The notes under the pieces were generated by a model, which ran no database searches, was not told where the DNA came from, and saw only the letters and a list, made by a program, of their open reading frames with translations. DNA of 64,000 nucleotides from Thermococcus bergensis (GTDB taxonomy: Archaea; Methanobacteriota_B; Thermococci; Thermococcales; Thermococcaceae): the NCBI RefSeq assembly GCF_020386975.1, contig NZ_JABFNK010000005.1:558001-622000 (forward strand), read 5' to 3'. The position numbers were made by a program, and so were the translations under genes. This document shows, piece by piece, positions 55,913 through 64,000 of the stretch (position 1 is the first letter of the stretch; each line of letters starts with the position of its first letter).

Positions 55913-56761
55913 TTAAATCACCCCCTTCTCCCTCAATTTAGCAAGGTATATTTCTCTCGCAAGTTTTTCCTGCTCCGCAAAGCGGGCGTTCCTCTTTATG
56001 GCGTCGTCCCAGTCTATCTTGTGTGCGTCCATCATTGGCCCGTCCCTGCATGCGAACTTTATCTCCCCATCGTAGAGAACCCTGCAAGAGCCGCACATGC
56101 CTGTCCCGTCGACCATTATCTGTCTCACCGTAACGATGGTTGGAATTCCGTAAGGTCTGGTTAGTTCGGCGAGCTTCTTAAGCGAACCGAGCTTTCCACC
56201 AGCAAAAACAATATCGACTTTATCCTGCTCAATGAGTTCCTTTAGAATGTCCAGATAGTGGCCTTTTCTCCCAACACTGCCGTCTTCTGTTGTGATGTAA
56301 AATTCATCGGCAACTGGCTTTGCGAGGTACTCCTCCGGATACGTGTTGGCCTTGTTCTCAAAGCTGTGGATGGCTATAGTGTAGTTGCCCGCTTCCTTCA
56401 TGGCCTTGAGTGTAGCATAAGCTTCTGCCTGAGCACATACCGCATCAGCTGCAAAAACCACGTTTCCATAGTGCTTAACTTCAATTGGCTTTCCAAGAGG
56501 GCCAGTTATGCTTAGAATTTCGTCCCCAACATGGAATTCGTGCCACAGCTTGAGGGTTGTGACGCCGTGTCTTCTTATGAACATCCCTATCTTGCCGTCT
56601 TTTGCGTAGTACACGGACATTGGAACTCTTTCCCCTTTTTCATCTGGAATCAAAACGACGAACTGTCCGGGCTTCCAGGATTTTGCTATATGAGGGGCCT
56701 CAACTTCCATAAAAAAGTCAATTGCACTCAGGTTCTCTTTTTTTGTTATCTTATACCCCAC
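55913..56761 (-). CDS. Nfn-type small subunit lacking the usual NAD-binding glycine motif
   Basis: A 282-residue ferredoxin-NADP reductase-like protein: FAD-binding region MSVYYAKDGKIGMFIRRHGV and a C-terminal 2Fe-2S site TGMCGSCRVLYDGEIKFACR followed by DGPMMDAHKIDW. Where NAD-binding relatives have GGGxGxAP at the start of the nucleotide domain, this protein reads FAADAVCAQAEAYATLKAMK. It therefore resembles the NfnII/Xfn type, for which no NAD(H) activity has been found in P. furiosus. Together with the large subunit it forms a heterodimer with an unassigned third substrate. Confidence 0.8.
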   Translation of the reverse strand: MGYKITKKENLSAIDFFMEVEAPHIAKSWKPGQFVVLIPDEKGERVPMSVYYAKDGKIGMFIRRHGVTTLKLWHEFHVGDEILSITGPLGKPIEVKHYGNVVFAADAVCAQAEAYATLKAMKEAGNYTIAIHSFENKANTYPEEYLAKPVADEFYITTEDGSVGRKGHYLDILKELIEQDKVDIVFAGGKLGSLKKLAELTRPYGIPTIVTVRQIMVDGTGMCGSCRVLYDGEIKFACRDGPMMDAHKIDWDDAIKRNARFAEQEKLAREIYLAKLREKGVI

Positions 56762-56915
56762 AATGCACCACCTTGTACATATGTTTTGGTTTGTACACTA
56801 TAGTTGGCAACTTCTGGTTTATAACTATTTTTTAAACCGAAGGTTAATAACTGAAAAAATTTTCAACTGAAATTGTCGCAAGGCTTATTTAGAAGGGGAC
56901 TTACTCTCATTTGAT

Positions 56916-57392
56916 ATGTTGATAAACAAAACAAAGGGCAAGACCTGGAATGGAAAAGTTAGAGTTGCGGATACGTTCTTTAGGAGATTTAAGGGGTTAA
57001 TGCTAAAACCTAACATAGACTATGCCCTCGTGTTTATCTTGCCAGCGGAGACAAGAATAAATGCCTCGATTCATATGTTCTTCATGCTCCAGAGCATAGA
57101 TGTCATCTTCTTGAACTCTTCCCGGGAAGTTGTTGACTTAAAAAGGGCTCGCCCGTGGAGGGTTTACGTGCCGAGAGAAAGCGCTAAGTACATAATTGAG
57201 GCTCCTCTGGGGGTTATCGATTATTTAAACGCCGAAATCGGAGACGAGATTGACTGGAAAGTTGAGGAAGAAAGAAAAGCAGCTCCCTCGCCTGCAGGAG
57301 CACTAAACAAATTGGGCATAAAGAGCTCAAACAGCACAATAAGCCTTGCAGAGCCCAAACCAAAACTCAAGGAAAGTTTTGAGAAAAGCTAA
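56916..57392 (+). CDS. DUF192 family protein
   Basis: A 158-residue protein with the DUF192 core: [40 protein letters not shown], and [20 protein letters not shown]. The archaeal C-terminal extension of about 40 residues (Lys/Pro/Ser-rich) is not conserved. Function unknown. A TATA-like sequence (near 56885) about 28 bases upstream of the ATG suggests a leaderless transcript. Ends two bases before the convergent Trm5 gene. Confidence 0.8.
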   Translation: MLINKTKGKTWNGKVRVADTFFRRFKGLMLKPNIDYALVFILPAETRINASIHMFFMLQSIDVIFLNSSREVVDLKRARPWRVYVPRESAKYIIEAPLGVIDYLNAEIGDEIDWKVEEERKAAPSPAGALNKLGIKSSNSTISLAEPKPKLKESFEKS

Positions 57393-57394
57393 TC

Positions 57395-58387
57395 TCAAAA
57401 CACGGCAAAATCAATCGCGATGTTAAACTGATACGGAGCATACGGTCTTACCTTCCTTTTTTCGAGAACCTTCACGCTTTTTCCAAGCTCTTCTGCAGCC
57501 CTCTCTATCATTTCTATGTGTTCGTCAAAGAGGTTATCTTCGTGTGAAAATCCATAATAGTGGATAACTCCGCCTCTTTTGACGCTTATTATTGCTTCCC
57601 TTAGAAATTCGTGTGCAAACTTGGGGAGGTTCATTATCACACGGTCGGCTTCTATCTGGCCTGCCACCTTTCTCACGTCTCCAAGGATGGGAACAACGTT
57701 TTCAACTTTATTCAGCTTTTTGTTCTCCTCTAAATATCTTATTGCCCATGGGTTTATATCACACGCAAAAACAATCTTTGCCTTCTTTGCGAGGAGGATT
57801 GAATACGGCCCAACGCCTGCAAACATGTCAAAAATGACTTCTCCTTCTCTGGTCTTCTCAAAGACTCTCATTCTCTCTGTTGCAAGCCTTGGGGAGAAGT
57901 ACACTTTCGCAACGTCCAGTTTTAGTCTTATCCCATTTTCTCTGTGAACTGTCTCGGTTCTCTTCTCACCGGCAAGGTGTATGAGTTCCCTCACCCTGTA
58001 CTCCCCAAGAACCTTGCTTCCTTTTGCAAAAACAGCCTTTATATGTTTGTGTACCTTCAGTATTGCCTTTCCAATGTTTTCCCCATAGGGGAAGAGCTCC
58101 TCAGGAAGTTCTATTATAGCTATGTCTCCTATTATGTCAAAGGACGAGGGCAAGAGAGGAAAAAGTTCTTCTGGAATATCCACAACTTCCCGATAGCTTT
58201 GAGGTCGCCTGATTGCTTTTTCAAATGTTGTTTCAACTATTTCAAAGCCCTCTATTTTATCCTTCACTGGAAATATCACGAAATCCCCCTGATGTTTGAC
58301 TTTAAAGTTAATATCGAGCAGATTGAGCTCTAAGAGTTGTTTTCTTACTTTTTCAGCTTCTTTTTTTGGAACTTTTACCCCTCTCAT
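57395..58387 (-). CDS. trm5: tRNA (guanine37-N1) methyltransferase Trm5b type
   Basis: Trm5 adds the N1-methyl group to G37 next to the anticodon, preventing frameshifts. The 330-residue protein has an N-terminal D1-like domain (about residues 1-90), the SAM-binding FDMFAGVGPYSILLAKKA and CDINPWAIRYLEEN, and the catalytic NLPKFAHEFL motif; the length and N-terminal domain point to the Trm5b form. The ATG at 58387 follows GGAGGT. Confidence 0.92.
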   Translation of the reverse strand: MRGVKVPKKEAEKVRKQLLELNLLDINFKVKHQGDFVIFPVKDKIEGFEIVETTFEKAIRRPQSYREVVDIPEELFPLLPSSFDIIGDIAIIELPEELFPYGENIGKAILKVHKHIKAVFAKGSKVLGEYRVRELIHLAGEKRTETVHRENGIRLKLDVAKVYFSPRLATERMRVFEKTREGEVIFDMFAGVGPYSILLAKKAKIVFACDINPWAIRYLEENKKLNKVENVVPILGDVRKVAGQIEADRVIMNLPKFAHEFLREAIISVKRGGVIHYYGFSHEDNLFDEHIEMIERAAEELGKSVKVLEKRKVRPYAPYQFNIAIDFAVF

Positions 58388-58439
58388 CTTTCTCACTACC
58401 TCCATTAGATTGGTGCTTAAAAGGGTTTTGAGCGAAAAC

Positions 58440-58449
58440 TTTTTAAATA
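58440..58449 (+). promoter_or_regulatory. TATA box of tRNA-Glu
   Basis: TTTTTAAATA ends about 25 bases before the first base of the tRNA, the standard distance for archaeal tRNA genes. Confidence 0.65.
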
Positions 58450-58473
58450 CATCTCAACGTTAGGATATTGGAC

Positions 58474-58551
58474 GCCCCGGTGGTGTAGCCCGGTCAAACA
58501 TGCGGGCCTTTCGAGCCCGCGCCCCGGGTTCAAATCCCGGCCGGGGCACCA
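58474..58551 (+). tRNA. tRNA-Glu (TTC anticodon)
   Basis: Acceptor stem GCCCCGG with CCGGGGC, anticodon stem CGGGC/GCCCG with loop CTTTCGA (anticodon TTC), T arm CCGGG-TTCAAAT-CCCGG, discriminator A and encoded CCA (58549-58551). No intron. The minus-strand reading frame across it is a shadow. Confidence 0.95.
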
Positions 58552-58664
58552 TAAAAAACTTTTCTGAGAAAATTCCATCAAAACTCGCATGTGTTTTATG
58601 TTGTTTTGGGATGTCAGGCTTTCAGTATTTAAAAAGAAAAAAGAAACGAAACTCATCTAAGATC

Positions 58665-60692
58665 TCAGCTTGTTAAAAATTCTGCAAGCAGGTTTACATA
58701 ATCTTCATTTACTCCCTCTGAATACGTCAACACTTTCTCCCCTGTTTGGTACCTATCTTTTCCAGCCAGCACTATTACTATCTGCCCTCTCTCCCAGACG
58801 TCTCTCTTTATGAAGATTCCCTGTTTTCCGTTGATTACCTTTTCTTGTTCGTTCTCATCCAAGACCTGCTTTACGTATTCACCAACTCCATCATAGGCTT
58901 TGGGACCGCCGAGGATTATTATGATTTTATTCTTTTTGTAGGTTTCAAATTCTTCTGGCTTTGCCCTTGTTACCGTTGCTCCCATCTTTTCGAAGTGTTC
59001 TTTGATGTATTGCCCTTTTATGTTCCAGTCAATATCGTTGGATAGCACTGTTACTTGAACAATTGGCGCAAAAGTCTTTATTGGTTCAAAGTTTGATGCC
59101 CACTCCACAATGTCTTTTAGGGCCAGCAGCTCTTCTTCTCCACCAGCCTCTATTTCAAAGGAGATATAGACACTCCTTATCCCGTCTCCGCGGTATTTCT
59201 CATCCCTTGTTATAACTGCAGAGAGGTAATCTTTTGAAATGGCATCCAGGTTCACAATGTCCCTGTTTATTGCACTCAGCAGACGAACTCTCTCGATTAC
59301 CGGACGGTTGGGGGTTAGAGTCACTCCAGTGCCTCCTACTTGGAGTTGTATATCATCATCTGTAAACCTTAGATTTTTCAGGGCATCAACAAGCGGGAAG
59401 TCCAGTGCATATACCCCTCTGGCTGGTTTTGAATGACCGAATATTTTCTCTTGGAGACTGAAGAACTCCAGTATCTTATCCTTTTCTACGGTTTTCTTTT
59501 CTCTTATCGCATCTCTGGCGAAGTTTAAACTCTCTGGGGGTAAAATGTACTGCCATCCAAATGCAGAATCAGTCGCGTTGGAGAACTCAATGGATGAGAC
59601 ACTTTTTATGAGGCCTATGTTTTTGATAATGAGTCTCTCTGCAGAAGGAATGAACGGCAGTATAGTTGGGATTTCAAATATTGCATAGTTTCCATTTTCG
59701 GCACTTTCTTTTTTAGCTTCCTCTATTACTGGTAGGAGCTCAAAACCAAGCAATGTTGCTAGGCTTCCCTTTTCATAGGCATCAAATGTTCCTATATGGG
59801 AGATAGGCCCTATCTGGATCAGCTTCTCACCATCGTAAACAGCCCCGTCGAATAACGTTCCGTGAGTTGCGACTATCCCTGCGTTGTTTTCTCTAAGATA
59901 CCTGATTAAGCCTTGGACATCCTTAATCTCCCATCTTTTTAGCCATAGGTTGGATAAAATCACGACTTTAGGCTGAACTTCCTTAAGAGCAGTTGCAAGC
60001 TCTTCTGGGGAAACTATTGTGATATTGTAATACTGCGCGAGGTACTCCCAGTGGTGCCGTTTTAAGAATCTTGAATGATTGAGGAATGGCTTTACTCTAT
60101 CGAGCTCTTCTTTGTAGTCACTTAGATCCACTGGATATATCTCTGTTGCGTTGACAAGGAGTTCTATGTTCTCCGCTCCTTCCATGAAAAGCTCCTCTCT
60201 TACGGAGGGATCAACGATGAGCACGCGCTTCTCTGAGGGCTTTACGACAAAATATTTTCCAATGATACTCTCGCTTACATGACCTTCCTTATCTTTTACA
60301 GCTACCTTGAACTCCACTACACTCCCAGCTTTTTGTGAGGGGATAGTTGCTTTCCCGTAAAATGTCCTCAGGATTGCTGATCTGTTATATATCCTGCCGA
60401 CTATCGAATTGTATATTTCCTCGTTTTCATTTATGGTGGCGGTTTTTACTGGCCTTATCTGCCATTCACCGTAATTTATTCTATAATAGAAAGTGACTTC
60501 TTCAATGTCCAAATCCTCAATAACATAGAAATATGCAGTGTACTCCTCTCCTTCGGGTATTGAGAAGTACTTCGGGTAGGGGTTTCCGAGGATTACCAGA
60601 GACGGTTGTGGGTTTTCTATTAATACCTGCCCTACTGTAAAGTTAGACATAGCTAAGAGCAAAAATAGGGCGAGACTTAAAGCTTTCTTCAT
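58665..60692 (-). CDS. Large exported surface protein with S-layer-like C-terminus
   Basis: A 675-residue protein with a signal peptide (MKKALSLALFLLLAMSNFTV), an N-terminal Ig-like segment (YTAYFYVIEDLDIEEVTFYY), a middle alpha-beta domain that may fold like a glutamine amidotransferase (VVILSNLWLKRWEI; IVATHGTLFDGAVYDGEKL), and a C-terminal Thermococcales S-layer-type segment (IIIILGGPKAYDGVGEYVKQ; IVIVLAGKDRYQTGE). It may be an S-layer or cell-surface component; no enzymatic motif is certain. Confidence 0.65.
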   Translation of the reverse strand: MKKALSLALFLLLAMSNFTVGQVLIENPQPSLVILGNPYPKYFSIPEGEEYTAYFYVIEDLDIEEVTFYYRINYGEWQIRPVKTATINENEEIYNSIVGRIYNRSAILRTFYGKATIPSQKAGSVVEFKVAVKDKEGHVSESIIGKYFVVKPSEKRVLIVDPSVREELFMEGAENIELLVNATEIYPVDLSDYKEELDRVKPFLNHSRFLKRHHWEYLAQYYNITIVSPEELATALKEVQPKVVILSNLWLKRWEIKDVQGLIRYLRENNAGIVATHGTLFDGAVYDGEKLIQIGPISHIGTFDAYEKGSLATLLGFELLPVIEEAKKESAENGNYAIFEIPTILPFIPSAERLIIKNIGLIKSVSSIEFSNATDSAFGWQYILPPESLNFARDAIREKKTVEKDKILEFFSLQEKIFGHSKPARGVYALDFPLVDALKNLRFTDDDIQLQVGGTGVTLTPNRPVIERVRLLSAINRDIVNLDAISKDYLSAVITRDEKYRGDGIRSVYISFEIEAGGEEELLALKDIVEWASNFEPIKTFAPIVQVTVLSNDIDWNIKGQYIKEHFEKMGATVTRAKPEEFETYKKNKIIIILGGPKAYDGVGEYVKQVLDENEQEKVINGKQGIFIKRDVWERGQIVIVLAGKDRYQTGEKVLTYSEGVNEDYVNLLAEFLTS

Positions 60693-60801
60693 TATGAGAT
60701 CACCTATATTGTGTTATGCATTAACTGTATTTATACCTTCTTTAGCTTAGAGGAGGATAACTTTTTATACCCCGTTTTGGATAAATAATCCAGTGGTAAT
60801 C

Positions 60802-61800
60802 ATGAAGAAAATTGCCCTGCTAGTCCTATCATCAGTAGCCCTCATCCTTTTGGGGATAGCCGTTGGCCCAGTAAAGATACCTTTTCAAGATATTCTTTCT
60901 GCGTTCAGTTGGGATACTCTAAAGGGGGCATTTTTGGATCCAAACTCGCTTAATGGGAACAGCTACATTGTTCTCCAAATAAGATTGCCTAGGGTTTTAT
61001 TGGCGTACCTTGTTGGAGTAAGCTTGGCATCAGCTGGCACAGCTTCTCAGGCTCTCTTTAAAAACCCGCTTGCAGATCCGTATATAATAGGGATAAGTGG
61101 AGGAGCTGCAGTTGGAGCTTCACTGGCCGCTTTATATTTCCCCCAATATATGAGTGTTTTTGCATTGGTGGGTGCTTTCTTGGCAGTTGTTGTGGTGTAT
61201 AGGATTGCAAAGGTTAATGGTCACATCCCAGTGGACACGCTACTCTTGGCTGGAATCGCCTTAGGGTTTTTTACAAATGCTTTAACGTCTTACTTCCTCT
61301 ATGTGGGGAGAGACAGAATCCACAATGCGATCTTTTGGCTTATGGGGACGTTTAACGGATCCGATTGGGGAGACGTCAAAATGGTTTTGTTTTCGTGTGT
61401 GGTAGGAGTTAGTATTTTGCTTTTCAGCTGGAGGGAGTTAAATCTGCTCCTTTTAGGAGAGGAGAGCATTTCGATGGGGCTCGATATAAACCGCTACAGA
61501 AAAATAGTGATTGGTGTCATATCTCTTTTGACGTCTTTTGCCGTAGCTACCAGCGGGATAATAGGTTTCGTGGGTTTGATAAGTCCCCATGCCATGAGGA
61601 TAGTATTTGGCCCGAATCATAAGAGACTTTTACCCGCTTCGGCCCTTTTTGGGGGGACTTTAATGGTTTTTGCCGACATATTTGCCAGAATAATCCTAAA
61701 ACCAGCAGAAGTTCCGGTGGGAATTATTACAGCTCTCTTTGGAGCCCCGTTTTTCCTGTATCTCCTCATAAAGAAAAAGAGGGGTGAGCTGTTTGGATAA
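60802..61800 (+). CDS. BtuC/FecCD-type ABC importer permease
   Basis: A 332-residue permease of the BtuC/FecCD family with about ten helices: LRLPRVLLAYLVGVSLASAG (first letters IR in the sequence: QIRLPRVLLAYLVG), DPYIIGISGGAAVGASLAAL, and the coupling loop FVGLISPHAMRIVFGPNHKR. These importers take up cobalamin, heme or iron chelates. No periplasmic-type binding-protein gene accompanies it in the window, so the substrate is open. Translated just ahead of the ATPase gene, whose start lies inside its 3' end. Confidence 0.9.
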   Translation: MKKIALLVLSSVALILLGIAVGPVKIPFQDILSAFSWDTLKGAFLDPNSLNGNSYIVLQIRLPRVLLAYLVGVSLASAGTASQALFKNPLADPYIIGISGGAAVGASLAALYFPQYMSVFALVGAFLAVVVVYRIAKVNGHIPVDTLLLAGIALGFFTNALTSYFLYVGRDRIHNAIFWLMGTFNGSDWGDVKMVLFSCVVGVSILLFSWRELNLLLLGEESISMGLDINRYRKIVIGVISLLTSFAVATSGIIGFVGLISPHAMRIVFGPNHKRLLPASALFGGTLMVFADIFARIILKPAEVPVGIITALFGAPFFLYLLIKKKRGELFG

Positions 61801-62515
61801 GCTTGAGGTTAATGTGTCATTTTCCTATGGCGAAAAGCAGATTTTAAAGGATGTGGAGTTTTCAGCTAGAAAGGGAGAGCTTTTAGCAATTGTAGGGCCC
61901 AATGGTGCCGGGAAATCAACCCTTCTGAAATGTTTAGTTGGAATTTTAAAGCCTTCTGGATATGTCAGGCTAAACGGTTTGGATTTGTTAAGTTTAAAAC
62001 CCAGAGAACGAGCGAAGTACATTTCTTATGTTCCGCAAAGTTCGTTTCCAGAGTTTGCGTTTACAGTTGAAGAGTTTGTCGAGCTCGGCACGTATGCAAC
62101 TAGGGGCAGCGTGGAAGAAGCATTAAGAAAGGTGGGAATGTGGGAGAGAAGGAAAGAGCTTGTAACAAAGCTGAGTGGGGGGGAGTACCAGCTGGTGCTG
62201 ATAGCGAGGGCTTTAGCTCAGGGAAGTGATGTTATGTTGCTTGACGAACCAACTTCCCACCTTGATATCAATCACGCTCTCCGGATAATGAATCTTTTGA
62301 AGGGCATCAAAGACGAGAAAATCCTTGTGGCTGTTATGCACGACTTAAACCTTGCTTTGAACTATGCAGACAGGGTTGTAGTTCTAAATAAAGGGCAGAT
62401 TCAGTGGAGCGGCAAATCTTCCGCCCTAACCCCAGAGGTTCTGGAGGGGGTATATGGTGTAAAAGCGAAAATAGTGGATGTGGAAGGGCAGAGGGTAATT
62501 GTTGCTTGGGAATAA
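61793..62515 (+). CDS. BtuD/FhuC-type ABC importer ATPase
   Basis: A 240-residue ABC ATPase: Walker A GPNGAGKSTLLK, Q-loop YVPQSS, signature LSGGEYQLVLIARAL, Walker B VMLLDEPTSHLD, H-loop VMHDLNLALNYAD. TTG at 61793 is preferred because GGGGTGA lies 6 bases upstream; GTG at 61784 is the alternative. It partners the permease upstream. Confidence 0.88.
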   Translation: MDKLEVNVSFSYGEKQILKDVEFSARKGELLAIVGPNGAGKSTLLKCLVGILKPSGYVRLNGLDLLSLKPRERAKYISYVPQSSFPEFAFTVEEFVELGTYATRGSVEEALRKVGMWERRKELVTKLSGGEYQLVLIARALAQGSDVMLLDEPTSHLDINHALRIMNLLKGIKDEKILVAVMHDLNLALNYADRVVVLNKGQIQWSGKSSALTPEVLEGVYGVKAKIVDVEGQRVIVAWE

Positions 62516-62520
62516 AAAGT

Positions 62521-63036
62521 TTAAAGCTTTAGAAGGGTCTTCAGGCTGTCAGCGATTTCCTGCCTTATATGCTCCCTGTTCTCAGGTGTTAAAACGTAAA
62601 GCTTTCCGTAGTCCCTGAATCGCATGGCATAATTTCTGTGGACTGTCGCTAAAAGTGGTTTTTCGCTCTTAACAGCTTTTTCCACAGCTTCTGCAAACTC
62701 CCTGCTCTTGTATTCCATTGCACCGATTTCGTCGATTATTATGAGGTCTGCATCCTCAAGAGCCCTTTTTATTGCAGAGACCCCAACGCGGTTTAAATCC
62801 TCAAGATTCACAACGTACTTCCCCACTCTCGGATAGCCCTCTCCAACCCAGGCCAATATACCTTCTTCACCTGTGTCGAGGGCTTTAATTTTGAATCCAA
62901 CCCTTCTACCCTTTTCTCTCACTTCCTGTGTTATAAAGCCACCAATTTTTAAGTTGTAGGCTTTCAGTTCCTCGGCAACTCTTAGGGCGAGGGTTGTTTT
63001 GCCCACTCCTGGTAAGCCTGTGATAAAGATTTTCAT
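62521..63036 (-). CDS. Nucleoside-triphosphatase THEP1
   Basis: A 171-residue P-loop NTPase: MKIFITGLPGVGKTTLALRV at the N-terminus, GFITQEVREKGRRVGFKI, and Walker B LIIIDEIGAMEYKS. The THEP1 family hydrolyses nucleoside triphosphates slowly, biological role unclear. ATG at 63036 follows GGTGAG and gives the family length; the longer frame runs into the neighbouring gene. Confidence 0.9.
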   Translation of the reverse strand: MKIFITGLPGVGKTTLALRVAEELKAYNLKIGGFITQEVREKGRRVGFKIKALDTGEEGILAWVGEGYPRVGKYVVNLEDLNRVGVSAIKRALEDADLIIIDEIGAMEYKSREFAEAVEKAVKSEKPLLATVHRNYAMRFRDYGKLYVLTPENREHIRQEIADSLKTLLKL

Positions 63037-63092
63037 AAGACTCACCGAATTATAAAAAGAAAAGCAGAGGTTTAATAATTTGGTGCTGTATG

Positions 63093-64000
63093 TTATGGTC
63101 TGCTCGCTATTGGAGCCCCTATCCTTTCTCTCCATCTCTCTCTAATCATGAGCTTTTCCCCGTGGAATCTTTCTCTAACCATGTTTCTTAGCTGGTTGAG
63201 CAGCTGTTCGGCCTCTTGGTAGTTTCCTTTTTCATACGCCTCTCTTGCTTTCTCTAGCAGTCCTTTTTCCTCTGTCATATTGAGCCCAATGCTTTCAAAT
63301 CTTTCTATAATGCTGCTCAGTTTTTCTATTCTGACCCTAACCCTCAAAGTTTGATTTGTTTTCAGCGCCAGCTGTATTTGTTCGCTTGCCATTCTGATCA
63401 CACCTTCCGCGTGGGCTTTTGCAGCTATTGCCTGTCCGTAAGCTTCTCCGTAGTTTCCACTTTGATAAGCTTCCCTAGCTCTCTCAATTTCTTTAGTGGC
63501 AAGCTCTAAAAGTCTTTCCGCAGCCGGGAGCGTAGTAGTGCTGTTCTCCAACAATTTCCTAGCGAGTAATGTCTTATTTTCCGCAATTTCTATGGCTTCC
63601 CATACTATCTCTGCAGTTATGTTTGCCTGCTCGTCAGTAATGTTTGCCCTAACTCTGTTTCTTATTTCATTTCTAACTCTCTCGGTTATGTTTTCTGAAT
63701 ATGGTGTTTTTATGATCACCACTGATGTTACTCTGATTGTTGCCAGTATCTGGGTCTGGTTCTCGGTTCTGTTGGCGTCTACATATATGGGGAATGCCTT
63801 TTCAATCTCTGCCTTTTTGATAGCCCCTATGTCTCTTCCGTGGGCGATGACTATCTTAGTGCCCTCCAAGAGCTCTGGATAGTTCTCTAAAATGTACTGA
63901 AGCACCTGAATATTTGTTTCGTACCTGTCGTTGCCCCATATTCTGACCCATCCTATCTCCATTTCGTTTAGGTCATCTTCATAGTTTCTTGGCACTGCTG
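63093..64000 (-). CDS. Exported-type protein, C-terminal part (5' end beyond the window)
   Basis: The reading frame is open to the right edge, so the N-terminus is missing. The visible part begins with a segment resembling a cell-wall-binding or S-layer type motif (IWGNDRYETNIQVLQYILEN; GTKIVIAHGRDIGAIKKAEI) and then a helical region with repeated EAYQSGNYGEAYGQAIAAKA and EAYEKGNYQEAEQLLNQLRN segments, similar to tetratricopeptide-like or coiled-coil linkers. Several NxT/S sites suggest an external location. Function unknown. Confidence 0.65.
   Translation of the reverse strand, partial: AVPRNYEDDLNEMEIGWVRIWGNDRYETNIQVLQYILENYPELLEGTKIVIAHGRDIGAIKKAEIEKAFPIYVDANRTENQTQILATIRVTSVVIIKTPYSENITERVRNEIRNRVRANITDEQANITAEIVWEAIEIAENKTLLARKLLENSTTTLPAAERLLELATKEIERAREAYQSGNYGEAYGQAIAAKAHAEGVIRMASEQIQLALKTNQTLRVRVRIEKLSSIIERFESIGLNMTEEKGLLEKAREAYEKGNYQEAEQLLNQLRNMVRERFHGEKLMIRERWRERIGAPIASRP

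Noticed and set aside
58417-58656. Minus-strand 79-codon frame
   Set aside because: It lies across tRNA-Glu on the opposite strand; its sequence follows from the tRNA stems.

Overview
The window comes from a hyperthermophilic euryarchaeon of the order Thermococcales, most likely a Thermococcus. The evidence is archaeal information-processing genes (MCM helicase, aIF2-beta, EF-1alpha followed by S10, thermosome, KEOPS Bud32, archaeosine RaSEA, Trm5), the Thermococcales set of ferredoxin-linked oxidoreductases (two 2-oxoacid:ferredoxin oxidoreductase gene sets and an Nfn-type pair), a Na+-pumping methylmalonyl-CoA decarboxylase operon, archaeal TATA-type promoters with several leaderless starts, and inteins in MCM and RtcB. 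The exact species cannot be fixed from the sequence alone.

Layout. 1-7.0 kb: 5'-truncated MCM carrying three inteins, then aIF2-beta. 7.1-10.7 kb: mmdADCB. 10.8-18.7 kb: thermosome, IMPACT/YigZ, a pair of paralogous membrane proteins with a small HTH protein, Bud32, a MutS-like ATPase, MoaC and a YbjQ protein. 18.9-22.9 kb: an unusual minus-strand run of eleven very small membrane proteins, interrupted by an IS982-family element. 23.0-28.1 kb: an ABC-2 exporter operon with a large NEW3-type surface protein. 28.2-32.8 kb: archease, Trm4, a PUA-like protein and intein-bearing RtcB, a probable RNA-maturation operon. 32.8-37.7 kb: PanB, an aminotransferase, a PqqD-like protein with an EamA transporter, tRNA-Ser, S10 and EF-1alpha.

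37.9-42.2 kb: a compact accessory island. On the minus strand it encodes a 30-residue Cys/Gly-rich peptide (missed by an ordinary ORF length cut-off), a PqqD-like RiPP recognition protein, a radical SAM/SPASM enzyme, an MFS transporter and a transglutaminase-like Cys-His-Asp protein. This reads as a complete gene cluster for a ribosomally synthesised, post-translationally modified peptide: precursor, recognition element, modifying enzyme, exporter and putative leader peptidase. A second, identical IS982 copy sits just upstream of its promoter. A solitary IS end and a pair of related short palindromes bracket the island. This is the most interesting system in the window.

42.4-49 kb: a secreted protein, a P-loop ATPase, a class V aminotransferase, a DUF2391 membrane protein, RaSEA and SurE, with relics between and beside them (a TnpB tail with a hairpin-rich right end, a small inverted-repeat element, and a decayed second RaSEA copy). 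49-56.8 kb: the oxidoreductase region (KorDABG, a second ABG set, Nfn-like large and small subunits). 56.9-64 kb: DUF192, Trm5, tRNA-Glu, exported proteins, a BtuCD-type importer and a THEP1 NTPase; the last gene runs off the right edge.

Start codons were moved from the longest ORF wherever a Shine-Dalgarno sequence, a TATA-to-start distance or family knowledge favoured an internal start. No similarity search was run; family names rest on motifs and on recognition of the protein sequences.
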